Assembly: GCA_012960305.1 (NCBI GenBank)
Contig: DUBM01000001.1
Location: 1 to 64,000 of the forward strand
Reading direction: 5' to 3'
DNA from: Gammaproteobacteria bacterium
Lineage (GTDB): Bacteria > Pseudomonadota > Gammaproteobacteria > Pseudomonadales > Pseudohongiellaceae
Length of the DNA: 64,000 nucleotides
This document shows positions 1 to 8,767 of this stretch, one piece after another (position 1 is the first letter of the stretch; each line of letters begins with the position of its first letter). Made by a program: the position numbers and the translations under genes. Under the pieces are notes generated by a model. It had not been told where the DNA came from and searched no databases. It was given only the letters and a program-made list of their open reading frames with translations.

Positions 1-1
1 G

Positions 2-361
2 ACACCACTAAGTGGATTGACATCTTTGATTGAATTGAGACTAGCCGCAAACTCGTTTACTGACCTCAGCCCTTTGCGCGGTCTCACTACCCTTGAGTAT
101 CTCGAACTAACTGGGAACGACATCACTGATATAACACCACTCAGTGGACTTACAAATCTGATGGCACTCGACCTGCGCTTCAATCCTGAATTAAGCAATA
201 TACAGGCACTGTTTGAAAATCCGGGCATTGGGGCTGGAGACATTGTCGAGCTAAGACATACGAATGTGTCATGTACGGACCAGGAGCGGCTAGCAGAAAA
301 AGGAGTAGAAGTTCGTACTGAATTGTTTTCGTCTTGCGCCACTGCTAACAGACAAAGATAA
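2..361 (+). CDS. Leucine-rich-repeat protein, C-terminal part (5' end outside window)
   Basis: The reading frame is open from base 2, so this is the tail of a longer gene. At least two and a half internalin-like repeats of about 22 residues are visible, each carrying a PLxGLTxLxxLxL core followed by an N and D-I/L-T/S. After them comes a short cap with one Cys in VSCTD and another near the end. Such repeats form a curved binding surface; no ligand can be named. The next gene begins 15 bases downstream, so the two may be co-transcribed. The true start and any signal peptide lie upstream of the window. Confidence 0.8.
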   Translation, partial: TPLSGLTSLIELRLAANSFTDLSPLRGLTTLEYLELTGNDITDITPLSGLTNLMALDLRFNPELSNIQALFENPGIGAGDIVELRHTNVSCTDQERLAEKGVEVRTELFSSCATANRQR

Positions 362-376
362 GGAGAGGTAGCCGAA

Positions 377-1867
377 ATGGAACCTCGAGGAACAGCTATG
401 AAAGCAAGCAATATTCAGAGGCGGCTAAGCCAAATCGGGTCGCGTTTTAATTTACTCCTACTTGTTCTAGCTAGTGGTCTGACAATTAATGTGTCAGCAC
501 AGACTGATTTGATGCCTCTTAGTGAGAGAAATCGGGCAATGACTATGTCCGGAGAATTTGTACTCGCAAGTGTTGGTGATTTAATGATACGCCGACCAGC
601 GTCCCAGCTTGGTGACCCTGAAGTACAAGCGGTTTTGGACTTAATCAGAAACGCCGATCTTGCAGTTGCAAACATGGAAGGCGAGTTGGCCAATTTGAGA
701 GATTTCGATGGCCCACTCAATGGCTTCGTAGGCTCACATGAAGTGGCTGTGGATCTCAAGTTGATGGGGTTCGACATGCTCAATCGTGCCCAGAATCATC
801 TCCTGGATTCTGAGTTCGAAGGCATGTTTTCGACGAACACCTTGTTGGATGAAGCAGGAATTGTCCATGCTGGTAGCGGGAGTAATTTACAAGAAGCGGC
901 CGCGCCGGCTTTTCTCGAACTAGCAAAGGGACGTGCCGCTTTAGTCGGTGCTCATGCTCCCATCTTTCCCGAACACAATCGACTCGCTGCAACAGCTCGT
1001 ATTGGAAATCTGGGAGGGAGACCCGGTCTCAACATGCTCAACTACAGTGAAACCATTTTGGTATCCGCGCAGCAGTTCGATGCGTTGCAGCAAGTTCGCC
1101 AGGGGTTTTTAGATTACCGGGACAACTATGACAATCCTCGGCCCGTGGCCAGTGCTTCACCGGAAGCCGGTCTAAGCATTCCTGCCTCGAGTTCCGGTCG
1201 TAATGATCCCACTTATCGAGTAACCCGCGGCGATGAAATTCCAGGCACGGTAGTTTATACGCTGAATGACAATGACGTGGACCGCATGCTCAGAAGTATT
1301 CGAAATGCTCGCCAACTGAGTGATTTTGTTATTGCTGCCGCTCACATTCATCAGAGCCAGTCGGTCGTAGAAATCCAGCATTTGAGCACACGCCCGCCAG
1401 AATTTTATGTAGATCTAGCTCACCAGGCGATCGATGCTGGCGCTGATGCGTTTGTTGGCACGGGAGTACAAACATTACGTGGCATTGAAATCTACGATGG
1501 TAAACCGATCTTCTATGGTTTAGGCGAGTTCTTTCGGGAAGCGCAGTGGGAATTGCCGATTGTTGTCGGTGCTGCCGACTCAGATCCACGAAGAGGAATG
1601 CAGCGGTTCTCGAGAAATTTTGGCGGTTCCACCCAGTCTTTAGAAAGCCTGGTTGCTACGAGTCATTATGAGAATGGTGCACTTAAGGAAGTGCGGCTCT
1701 ATCCAACAGAGCTGGGAATAAACGGTCCCGATTCACGACTTGGCATCCCGCGCATGGCAACAGAACAACATGCGCAACAAATACTAGAACGCGTTACTCG
1801 CCTTTCAGACCAGTGGGGGACAAAAATTGATGTCGAAGGAAGTATTGGTATTATTCGGGTCGACTAA
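377..1867 (+). CDS. CapA-like (PGA_cap) metallophosphatase-fold secreted protein with altered His motif
   Basis: The protein starts with a hydrophobic leader (residues about 26-41, ending VSAQ), so it is exported. It then shows features of the CapA/poly-gamma-glutamate capsule family: SVGDLM near 65-70, ANMEGE near 98-103, AQNH near 138-141, and a C-terminal RGIEIYDGKPIFYGLGEF block. In most members that block is preceded by a GHGPH/GHxPH motif; here the place reads GTGVQ, so both histidines are missing. Two starts are possible: ATG 377 with AGGAG/GAGG 8-11 bases upstream, and ATG 398 with GAGG 7 bases upstream, which gives a more usual signal peptide. Family fold is likely; enzymatic activity is doubtful. 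Confidence 0.8.
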   Translation: MEPRGTAMKASNIQRRLSQIGSRFNLLLLVLASGLTINVSAQTDLMPLSERNRAMTMSGEFVLASVGDLMIRRPASQLGDPEVQAVLDLIRNADLAVANMEGELANLRDFDGPLNGFVGSHEVAVDLKLMGFDMLNRAQNHLLDSEFEGMFSTNTLLDEAGIVHAGSGSNLQEAAAPAFLELAKGRAALVGAHAPIFPEHNRLAATARIGNLGGRPGLNMLNYSETILVSAQQFDALQQVRQGFLDYRDNYDNPRPVASASPEAGLSIPASSSGRNDPTYRVTRGDEIPGTVVYTLNDNDVDRMLRSIRNARQLSDFVIAAAHIHQSQSVVEIQHLSTRPPEFYVDLAHQAIDAGADAFVGTGVQTLRGIEIYDGKPIFYGLGEFFREAQWELPIVVGAADSDPRRGMQRFSRNFGGSTQSLESLVATSHYENGALKEVRLYPTELGINGPDSRLGIPRMATEQHAQQILERVTRLSDQWGTKIDVEGSIGIIRVD

Positions 1868-1917
1868 AAAGTAGAACGAAGAAATTAATCTGTCTCCACT
1901 ATAATTGGGCATTCACA

Positions 1918-2391
1918 CTAAGGTGCCATACTGGATCTCGCCTGTGTTCCCCAATGACCATCAACTTTGGTAACAATATACAGTGACTGGTAGGTGGATA
2001 TCGGCTGGTTATCACTGTTGTATCGCTGAAATACTGTTGAGATATGAACTTTCTCTAATGACACCAGAATCACCTCACGCGTGAGCCAATGGGAGTGATC
2101 CCACCCCGCTCTCTGCAAACGTTCAAAGGAATCGGTTTGTGCAAATTCCTCGGCGGAATCCCAAACAGTAACAGTTCCACTGGCAAACCTGACATGGGGA
2201 TAATTTAATGATGCCGCCCAGGAATGAGGGTCTCTCGCGTTAAAAGAAACCATGAATTCATCCATGGCAGCCATAGCACTTGCAATTGCTTCCTCTTCTT
2301 CATCGTTACTCTGGGCCATAGCTGATGAACAAAGTAAAAGACCAAGGAAAAAAATAATTGTGGATGAGAGTGAGTGAAGCAGCTTATACAT
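1918..2391 (-). CDS. Secreted NTF2/SnoaL-like small protein
   Basis: A signal peptide occupies about the first 26 residues and ends SSAMAQ. It is followed by an acidic patch (NDEEEEAI) and a cone-like domain with AMDEFMVSFNARDP, WDSAEEFAQ and a final VDGHWGTQARSSM strand. This pattern is usual in NTF2-like (SnoaL/DUF4440-type) proteins, which bind or turn over small molecules. No catalytic pair can be assigned. It converges on the CapA-like gene with about 50 bases between their ends. The family assignment rests on pattern only. Confidence 0.65.
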   Translation of the reverse strand: MYKLLHSLSSTIIFFLGLLLCSSAMAQSNDEEEEAIASAMAAMDEFMVSFNARDPHSWAASLNYPHVRFASGTVTVWDSAEEFAQTDSFERLQRAGWDHSHWLTREVILVSLEKVHISTVFQRYNSDNQPISTYQSLYIVTKVDGHWGTQARSSMAP

Positions 2392-2713
2392 TTGTCCGTC
2401 CTCTGAATAATATTTCTAAATTAGTCATTGAAGCAAAATAGCAGAGAATTCTAATCACTCAAGGCATCATGTGAAAGATCACCTAGGTTCGATTCACTCC
2501 TGGGACTATAGCGAAAGAAACGGCGAGTGAGTTGACATGCCCGGAGCTTATCTATCAGCTATACGGAACGCTTATGGTGCAGACTTACCTATCATTCCGA
2601 TTGAATAATTTGAAGAGTGGGGGCGCACTACTGAGACGCTTACCCCGGGGGACACCCCCTTTGTCCGAGTAGATTCTATTGCACCCCTATACATCGCAAG
2701 TACCTTCGTTCAG
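2392..2713. other. Intergenic stretch, no gene seen
   Basis: About 320 bases separate two minus-strand genes. I see no coding pattern, RNA gene or clear hairpin. The part nearest 2391 should hold the promoter of the NTF2-like gene, but no convincing -35/-10 pair stood out. Confidence 0.4.
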
Positions 2714-3718
2714 CTAGCGCACCACCACTGTCACATCAGCATAGGTAGTATAAGCGCCATCATCGGCGTAGGCGCGAAGCACGTACGTCCCGCTCTGACT
2801 GAAGTTAGCCGTAGCTGCGGCTTCTTCGCCACTGGTACTTAGCGGAGTCACCGCCGAATCTAATTGAACCTGGCCAGGTCCGCGGTATTTAATCCAAGTA
2901 ATGGCTAACCCAGTTTCGTCTGCGGCAGTATAGTTCACGACACCCTGAGACTTAGGCGAATTACGCCCTAGCCCTCCACCGACTTCCGGCAAATCATTGG
3001 GGAGAGGCTCACTCTCCCTGCTGCGCCGATTGTCGCGCGGTCCAGGCAGCCCATCATCGGTAGCAGTAGCGCGCAGCGTCAGTGGACGACCTAAAGCTGC
3101 CGATAGCTGTCCTTCAATGCCTGATATACGCACCGAAGGACGTTCATTAGTATAAGTCACTCCAGTTCGACCACCGGTTCCGCGCCCACGGTTGGCAGCC
3201 CACACGCCCTCATCAACGCTCCAGATATTATCTTTTTCTAGCGTCCCTACGGCGGTGCGTGTTTCACCATTATGACTTAGAGTCCAGACCAGTTCCTTGC
3301 CGACGAAATCTGCGGGAACATCAACACTAAACACGAACTGCTGGCGCCTCGGGTAAAAGTAAGTGGGCTGGCCCCGATCATTGGAACCGGGATCGTCCAG
3401 AATCAAGTTAGGATCAACCGGCCCCGCGAGCAAAACGCCATCGGCTTCCTGAAAAGCGTTTTTATCACCGAGTGGAATATTGGGCATTTCATCGTAGTTT
3501 CGATTCAAGTAACCGAACCACATAGTGAAGGAGCCGTCGGCATTGGTCTCAAAGCCTTCAAAAATTGGCTGTACGCTCTGGCCGAAGCGGTGCAGGATTT
3601 GCGCACTTGCAGCCCCACTGATGCTTGTTAACATTAACGTCAACACCATCGTCAATAAGCTCGTCGACCATGGGAGCATTTTGATACCGCTAGGCATTCG
3701 TGTCTTTCGATTCACCAT
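2714..3718 (-). CDS. Secreted protein of unknown family, partner of the cytochrome c/copper monooxygenase (copy A)
   Basis: The N-terminus has a long leader whose hydrophobic part is about residues 18-40, ending ASAQ. The N-terminal half resembles the protein at 11993-12835: shared features are a G-x-x-V-x-P-I/L-x-E/D-G block, N-x-DG, a short aromatic strand, IPLG and a D/N-rich turn. The C-terminal half looks like an Ig/PKD beta-sandwich (GPGQVQLDS, SGTYVLRAYADDG). A low-complexity R/G/N/S linker lies between them. It starts 47 bases after the cytochrome c/copper monooxygenase gene on the same strand, so they probably form one operon. The recurrent pairing suggests an accessory or substrate-presenting role (inference). 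Confidence 0.7.
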   Translation of the reverse strand: MVNRKTRMPSGIKMLPWSTSLLTMVLTLMLTSISGAASAQILHRFGQSVQPIFEGFETNADGSFTMWFGYLNRNYDEMPNIPLGDKNAFQEADGVLLAGPVDPNLILDDPGSNDRGQPTYFYPRRQQFVFSVDVPADFVGKELVWTLSHNGETRTAVGTLEKDNIWSVDEGVWAANRGRGTGGRTGVTYTNERPSVRISGIEGQLSAALGRPLTLRATATDDGLPGPRDNRRSRESEPLPNDLPEVGGGLGRNSPKSQGVVNYTAADETGLAITWIKYRGPGQVQLDSAVTPLSTSGEEAAATANFSQSGTYVLRAYADDGAYTTYADVTVVVR

Positions 3719-3765
3719 TACAAAGCGGCTCCTCTAATTTTTATTATTGTTTAAGGATTTGATAT

Positions 3766-5172
3766 TTAGTCGCTGCGCGCGGACAACCGCGCCTGGCGCT
3801 CACTAACAGCCCCATCGTATTCCTCGTCAGTCAGTTCGTACCAACTTATCCAAGAGAAGGACATGTCATCCGTAGAGCGCTGACCAAAACCGACCCAGTT
3901 GCGCGAATCTCCCGCCCAAGGATTAGTAGTAGAGTTGTTGTACCAACTAGAGACGTGCAACATAGAACCTTTGGGAATCAGTGGTTGTACATCCTCCTCG
4001 TAGTTGTAGGCGATATGCCAGCCGAAATCCCAATCTGCGCAACTCAGTGTCTGTCGACGATTATCTTGATAGATCACCTCGATACACTGCCTGGTGCCCA
4101 GATTGTGGAGGTGAGGTTGGAACGCAGTCATACGGATATTTTTATCCAGGAATTCATAGCCGTCAGTGCGGATTGTCTCTTCTCCTCCGGGAAGGTCCAG
4201 ATCCTCGTTATCACCCATATGAGAGCGCACCAGCTTGTGCTCAGGCTCTTCACCTTTGGGCAATAGCCAGAGTGCCAATCTGGTTTGGTCCGTATGATCT
4301 CTCCCATCGGGGCTGGCGGCATAGTGAATATTCCAGTTTAACCTGGTACCCGCCTTGATCAATTGTCCAGTGCCGGGGGGATTAATATCGGCTGTCTTGC
4401 CGAGTGCATACTCACTGAGAAATCCACCTCCACCTTCGGGAAACTCCATTGAAGTTACTGCATGGTGTACAACAGGGAATCCATCTGCCGAAGGTTTTGT
4501 CTCGAAGGCCTTGATCCAGCGGTCTTCAGTCAGACCAGTATCACTATAGAATGTCATCCACCAGTTCGGGCCACCGGCCGGCACATTGAAGGGATCCGGA
4601 ATGGGTATGACCAAATCCGGTGGACGACCCATATCGTCTTGAAGTGTCCAGGCTACATTTTCTTCGAAGACCGGGACAGAGGGCATATTGGCCTCATCGC
4701 CCTGAGGTGCGCCGCTGTCCGCCCAGCTCACAATAATGGCTATTTCCTCGTCGGTTAATGAACGATCGTCCACGAAGTTCTGCACGCCGACAGTTTTATC
4801 GATGAAGTAAGGGGGCATCTTGCGATTCGCCACCCGATCCTTGATAACTGGAGCCCATGCCCTGACGGTTGCGTAATCGATCAGAGACATAGGGGCTATA
4901 GAACCAGGCCGATGACACTCAACGCAATTATCGTAGATGATAGGAGCTACGTGATCGGCAAACGTCAGGTTTGAAGTACTTACCTGTTGACTGATAGCGG
5001 GTGACACTCCAGTCAGCATGATGAATATTGTAGCCATTGCGGCAAAACACTGCCACCACGACGACTTTGAAACTGCCTGGCTTCTCGATCTAAACACTTG
5101 GCACCCTCCTGCATCCCTTCGACTATGATGCCCTGTTGTAGGCAGGGAGTAATGTCGAAAGTTGCTTATCAT
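3766..5172 (-). CDS. Cytochrome c fused to PHM/DBH-like type II copper monooxygenase domain (copy A)
   Basis: After a membrane leader (about residues 39-62) comes a class I cytochrome c domain with CVECH at 83-87 and a probable axial Met at 119 (RKMPP). The rest matches the two-copper ascorbate-dependent monooxygenase family. HH at 236-237 and H283 (NIHYA) fit the CuH site. H354 and H356 (PHLH) plus M437 (TDDMS) fit the CuM site. In peptidylglycine monooxygenase these sites hydroxylate an aliphatic carbon using O2 and two electrons; the fused haem could supply the electrons (inference). The leader before residue 39 is unusually long, so a later start is possible. The substrate is unknown. A paralogue lies at 12940-14274. 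Confidence 0.85.
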   Translation of the reverse strand: MISNFRHYSLPTTGHHSRRDAGGCQVFRSRSQAVSKSSWWQCFAAMATIFIMLTGVSPAISQQVSTSNLTFADHVAPIIYDNCVECHRPGSIAPMSLIDYATVRAWAPVIKDRVANRKMPPYFIDKTVGVQNFVDDRSLTDEEIAIIVSWADSGAPQGDEANMPSVPVFEENVAWTLQDDMGRPPDLVIPIPDPFNVPAGGPNWWMTFYSDTGLTEDRWIKAFETKPSADGFPVVHHAVTSMEFPEGGGGFLSEYALGKTADINPPGTGQLIKAGTRLNWNIHYAASPDGRDHTDQTRLALWLLPKGEEPEHKLVRSHMGDNEDLDLPGGEETIRTDGYEFLDKNIRMTAFQPHLHNLGTRQCIEVIYQDNRRQTLSCADWDFGWHIAYNYEEDVQPLIPKGSMLHVSSWYNNSTTNPWAGDSRNWVGFGQRSTDDMSFSWISWYELTDEEYDGAVSERQARLSARSD

Positions 5173-5248
5173 TGAATTATCATTCTCTGCAAAGAAGTTA
5201 ATAATGATACAAGCCTACAGTCAAGCTATTCCGTAGTTGTTGGTATTT

Positions 5249-5503
5249 CTAACTTAGACGTCTCTGCACTTTAAGTAGTTTTTGAGATTCTAAACAAATA
5301 TTGCTCGATAAGAATTCTTGGGGGCTTGAACTATTTAATTTCACCAAAAACACAACCTCATCAAATTTATCTGTTTTATACACTCCGTGACAATTTATGC
5401 TGAGGTTTGATAGTGCATCCGTAATGGTGCTCTTTGCGTCAATTGTTGTTTCTTTACCACGATTTGGTAAAGGTCCCCAAAATTCTTCAAGTGAATCCTT
5501 CAC
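5249..5503 (-). CDS. Doubtful small open frame, possibly a gene remnant
   Basis: An 84-codon frame starting at a GTG shows a plausible amino-acid mix. The same frame stays open about 75 bases further upstream (to near 5580) but has no ATG there and no good ribosome site, which suggests a remnant of a longer gene rather than an intact one. No family is recognised. It lies beyond the terminator of the DUF1579-like gene and before the copper monooxygenase promoter region. Confidence 0.25.
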   Translation of the reverse strand: MKDSLEEFWGPLPNRGKETTIDAKSTITDALSNLSINCHGVYKTDKFDEVVFLVKLNSSSPQEFLSSNICLESQKLLKVQRRLS

Positions 5504-5584
5504 ATCATCCCACTGACGTCTGCCTGAGTTAACGACCTCTACTACTATTTTATTTAATTATTCTAGTGTCCTCTGTCTATTAAC

Positions 5585-5613
5585 ATAAAAAAGGCGCAAC
5601 AAAGTTGCGCCTT
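5585..5613 (-). terminator. Rho-independent terminator after the DUF1579-like gene
   Basis: A perfect 10-bp stem (5591-5600 with 5604-5613, arm AAGGCGCAAC) with a three-base loop is followed on the minus strand by a run of T (5590-5585). It lies about 30 bases past the stop of the gene at 5645-6184. Confidence 0.9.
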
Positions 5614-5644
5614 GATTCTAACGGTGTGCTTGAGTAGCTTCTTA

Positions 5645-6184
5645 CTAATTAACTCGCTTCATCGTGGTATAGCGGTAGGACGTCAGTTTGCCGCCCCCCC
5701 AATTAGCTGTCCGCGTTTCGTAGGTATCTTCGTCGATAATCTTCATATAACTATGGTGAGCATGAGGATCCACGTTGACATCCATATTCGTTCCTTTGGT
5801 GAATTGGAAATCGATGACACCTTGCTCGGCGGTGTTCGCGAAAGTCATAGACGGCTGATTTCCAATTGCACAGTAATGCGTATGGATAAGCTCATCTTTG
5901 CCATTTTGATGATACATGCTGATCATTTCTGCAGGAGTTCCGGCGGCGAAAGTTTGCATCACCGAGGAGTTACCGATGGTCTTAAAAGAAACAGTAGTAG
6001 GTGATATATCGGCGTCTCCTTTGGCTTGTCCGACCGGAACCACAATAGCTTCGCCAGTCCAGGTCCCTTCGAGCTTCAACATGGTCTGAAATGCTTCATC
6101 GGAAGTGAAGCCGTCACCCGCAAGCGCAGCGGTGCTAAGCATTAGAACAACGGTAGACAGCGCAGCAAATTTTAATTTTTTCAT
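5645..6184 (-). CDS. Secreted DUF1579-like protein
   Basis: A clean signal peptide (MKKLKFAALS to TAALA, about 22 residues) precedes a domain with FQTMLKLEGTWTGEA, FKTIGNSSVMQTF, MISMYHQNGKDEL and MTHYC/HTHYC-type strands. This order resembles DUF1579/lipocalin-like secreted proteins that form a beta-barrel. Function is not known for the family. The gene stands alone: a strong terminator follows it, and the next gene upstream on this strand ends 255 bases away. A periplasmic location is inferred from the leader. Confidence 0.7.
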   Translation of the reverse strand: MKKLKFAALSTVVLMLSTAALAGDGFTSDEAFQTMLKLEGTWTGEAIVVPVGQAKGDADISPTTVSFKTIGNSSVMQTFAAGTPAEMISMYHQNGKDELIHTHYCAIGNQPSMTFANTAEQGVIDFQFTKGTNMDVNVDPHAHHSYMKIIDEDTYETRTANWGGGKLTSYRYTTMKRVN

Positions 6185-6439
6185 GAATCCGGTTCCTGAA
6201 TAATTGATAAAAGCTGACCCAGCCTAATATGGGCTTTGAAGCATGTCAAATGTGTAAGAATGGTCGGCGTAGAACAAGCCTTTAGAAACCACAGGAAAGC
6301 AATAACAGGTGACTTTAGTTATTAAGTTAGATCAAGCAATAGATAGTGCCTTAGCTAAGAACTACTTTAACTTGGAAGGAAAACCTATAAGAAGCGAATA
6401 TTGGTGGTTAGGTATTTTCGTAGTACTTCTTAAAAGACA

Positions 6440-6952
6440 TCAACCAAGATAGCCGTGTGCAGCAAGCTGCACCAAAATACCATCAGGGTCTGTGAAATAG
6501 AGTTGATCGCCACCGCTGGTTCTATTAGCGGCGTCTCTACTCACATTGGCTTGAATACCATGATCAACTAACTTTTCTTCCAGTGCATCCGGGTCGTAGT
6601 TTTCAACACCGATACACATATGATGCATGCCGCCTGGATTTGGTAAGTTATAGAGACCAAGAAAGCTCTCGTCACCCAAGCCCATATTCAAACCGCCATT
6701 TGGAGGCCTGCTAATAATCTCCATCCCCAAAACTCGATTGTAAAAATCGGCAGAACGATTCACATCAGTCACTGACAATGAAACGTGATTCATTGAACGG
6801 CCGACGGCGACAGGAGCTGGCGCTTGCGCCGCTTCACTGGGAACTGTTGCTACCGCCGTAGCAGCCAACAAAGAAGAAACCAATTCCCGCCGCGTCATTT
6901 TTTTCTGTTCGAATCGATCTAATAAAGTGTCGATTGCACTAATATCTGCCAT
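6440..6952 (-). CDS. VOC-superfamily (glyoxalase/dioxygenase-like) protein with export leader
   Basis: Residues about 20-43 carry TRRELVSSLLAATAVATV followed by an AQAPAP stretch, which looks like a twin-arginine export signal. The rest is a single VOC beta-alpha-beta-beta-beta unit pair: NHVSLSVTDVNRSADFYNRV gives one metal His and MHHMCIGV the second. The third expected ligand is in GILVQLAA, where Gln replaces the more usual Glu. It is the last gene of a probable operon: Rieske protein, PQQ dehydrogenase, then this gene 39 bases later. The reaction is unknown; a role in handling the dehydrogenase product is only a guess. Confidence 0.75.
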   Translation of the reverse strand: MADISAIDTLLDRFEQKKMTRRELVSSLLAATAVATVPSEAAQAPAPVAVGRSMNHVSLSVTDVNRSADFYNRVLGMEIISRPPNGGLNMGLGDESFLGLYNLPNPGGMHHMCIGVENYDPDALEEKLVDHGIQANVSRDAANRTSGGDQLYFTDPDGILVQLAAHGYLG

Positions 6953-6991
6953 CGAAATTTCTCCAAGCCCATAGAAATCATTGAGATTTAG

Positions 6992-8713
6992 TTAATCCGG
7001 CAAAGCAAAAACCCAAATTACTCCACCCTGGGGCACGTAATGATTTTCACCTTTAACCAGATTCAAAAGATTTTGCTCACGCTGCGCATCAACTCCCCAC
7101 CCTGACTGAACGGCAATATATTGCTTGCCATCTAATGAGTAGGTCACTGGTACTCCAGTAATCCCAGAATTGGTTCGCTGCTGCCATAAAATTTCGCCGT
7201 TGTTGGCATCAAAAGCACGAAAATAGCGATCGTTGGTGCCACCCATAAAAACGAGGTCGCCAGCTGTCGCTAGCACCGGCCCCCAGTTCTGACTGGCAAA
7301 GGAAGTAGTCCAGGCTTTCTCACCCGTATCGACATTCCACGCCTGCAACTCGCCTATGTGGCTGGTGCCAGGTCGCACAAAAAAGCCACCATTTTCCGAT
7401 GGCGCACGTCCCATAAATGGCCGACCCGGTCGAAATTGAACCTCTTCACCTTCCATTGTGGAGCAAACATTATCGTTCGCTGGGATGAAGAGTAGTCTAG
7501 AGACTGGATTAAAAGCTGCTGGCGGCCAATCCTTACCTCCCCAAAGGGACGGGCAGAAGCTTGCTTCAAATCCGGTACCTGGTTTTTTAGACATGTCGTA
7601 CTCAGGACGCCCTGTTACTGGGTCAAGGGTGGTAAACACGTCTTGATATACATAGGGGTTAGCATCGACAAAGTTGATCTGATTCTCTTCTCTCTCCAGA
7701 AACCAAAGGTAACCATTCCTACCCGGATGAACCATGCCCTTAACTGTTTCACCTTGCCGTTGATAGTCAATTAATAGTGGCGCGGAAACTTCGTCCCAAT
7801 CCCAGGAATCATTCCAGTGATATTGATGATGCGCTTTCAGCTCGCCAGTGCTCGCATCTAAGGCGATTGTTGAGGTGGCATAGAGGTTGTCACCTGGTCT
7901 GGTATCTCCCATCCAAGGACCACCGTTGCCTGTCCCCCAATAGGTGACATTAAATTCTGGATCGTAGGAACCTGTCAGCCAAACTGGCACTCCACCGGTT
8001 TGCCAAGTATCTCCTGGCCAGGACTCTGAACCTGGCTCTCCTGGCGCTGGAATTGTATAAGTTTTCCAGGCAGGCTCTCCGGTCATGACATCAAATGCTG
8101 CGACAAAACCTCGAATGCCAAGCTCTCCACCTGACACTCCGACCATAACTTTGCCATCAGCAATCAATGGGGCCATGGTCATATAATAGCCATTGTAATA
8201 ATCCTCAACTTCAACTTCCCAAATCACATCACCAGTTAAGGCATCGAGAGAAACTAGGTATGCATCCACTGTGGCCAAATAAACTCGATCACCATATAAA
8301 GCAACACCTCGATTGGTTGGGTGCATTTGCTGTAGATCGTCTGGCAAAAATCTGACATAACGCCAGATCATGTCTCCTGTTCTGGCATCGATGGCAATGA
8401 TGTGATTTTGCGGTGTGCTGACATACATATATCCGTCATTAACTATAGGAGGTGCCTGGTGCCCCTCTCTAAGGCCTGTTGAAAAACTCCAAACTGGCAC
8501 TAAGTCTTCGACGTTCTCAATATTAATTTCATCTAAAGTACTATAACCATGAGAATCATAAGAACCTCGGTACATTAACCAGTTACTCTCTTCTGGGTTT
8601 TGCAATCGCTCATCGGTCACCGGGTTGTAAGGTGGCAATGATTGCGCAATTGGGCTTAAACACCAGCTGCAAAAAAGCCCGGCAAGGATGATACGATAAG
8701 TACTATTCAACAT
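6992..8713 (-). CDS. Periplasmic PQQ-dependent alcohol dehydrogenase-type quinoprotein
   Basis: A signal peptide of about 24 residues leads into an eight-bladed quinoprotein propeller with repeated AIDARTGDMIW-type blades. Metal and cofactor residues typical of the methanol/ethanol dehydrogenase group are visible: E197 (GGELGIRG), N263 (GTGNGGPW) and catalytic D305. D307 two residues later is the position that marks lanthanide-binding enzymes of that group. The vicinal Cys-Cys pair common in the group is absent; the place before NRGVALYG has no cysteine. There is no cytochrome domain, so electrons must go to a separate carrier, possibly the Rieske protein encoded 54 bases upstream. Substrate is unknown. 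Confidence 0.9.
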   Translation of the reverse strand: MLNSTYRIILAGLFCSWCLSPIAQSLPPYNPVTDERLQNPEESNWLMYRGSYDSHGYSTLDEINIENVEDLVPVWSFSTGLREGHQAPPIVNDGYMYVSTPQNHIIAIDARTGDMIWRYVRFLPDDLQQMHPTNRGVALYGDRVYLATVDAYLVSLDALTGDVIWEVEVEDYYNGYYMTMAPLIADGKVMVGVSGGELGIRGFVAAFDVMTGEPAWKTYTIPAPGEPGSESWPGDTWQTGGVPVWLTGSYDPEFNVTYWGTGNGGPWMGDTRPGDNLYATSTIALDASTGELKAHHQYHWNDSWDWDEVSAPLLIDYQRQGETVKGMVHPGRNGYLWFLEREENQINFVDANPYVYQDVFTTLDPVTGRPEYDMSKKPGTGFEASFCPSLWGGKDWPPAAFNPVSRLLFIPANDNVCSTMEGEEVQFRPGRPFMGRAPSENGGFFVRPGTSHIGELQAWNVDTGEKAWTTSFASQNWGPVLATAGDLVFMGGTNDRYFRAFDANNGEILWQQRTNSGITGVPVTYSLDGKQYIAVQSGWGVDAQREQNLLNLVKGENHYVPQGGVIWVFALPD

Positions 8714-8767
8714 GTAAATTCCTCTAGTGATGCCATTTTTTAGTAGTCATTAGTAATACATTAATTA

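Noticed and set aside
3955-4358. Two plus-strand frames over 100 codons
   Set aside because: They lie wholly opposite the cytochrome c-copper monooxygenase gene, whose motifs prove the minus strand.
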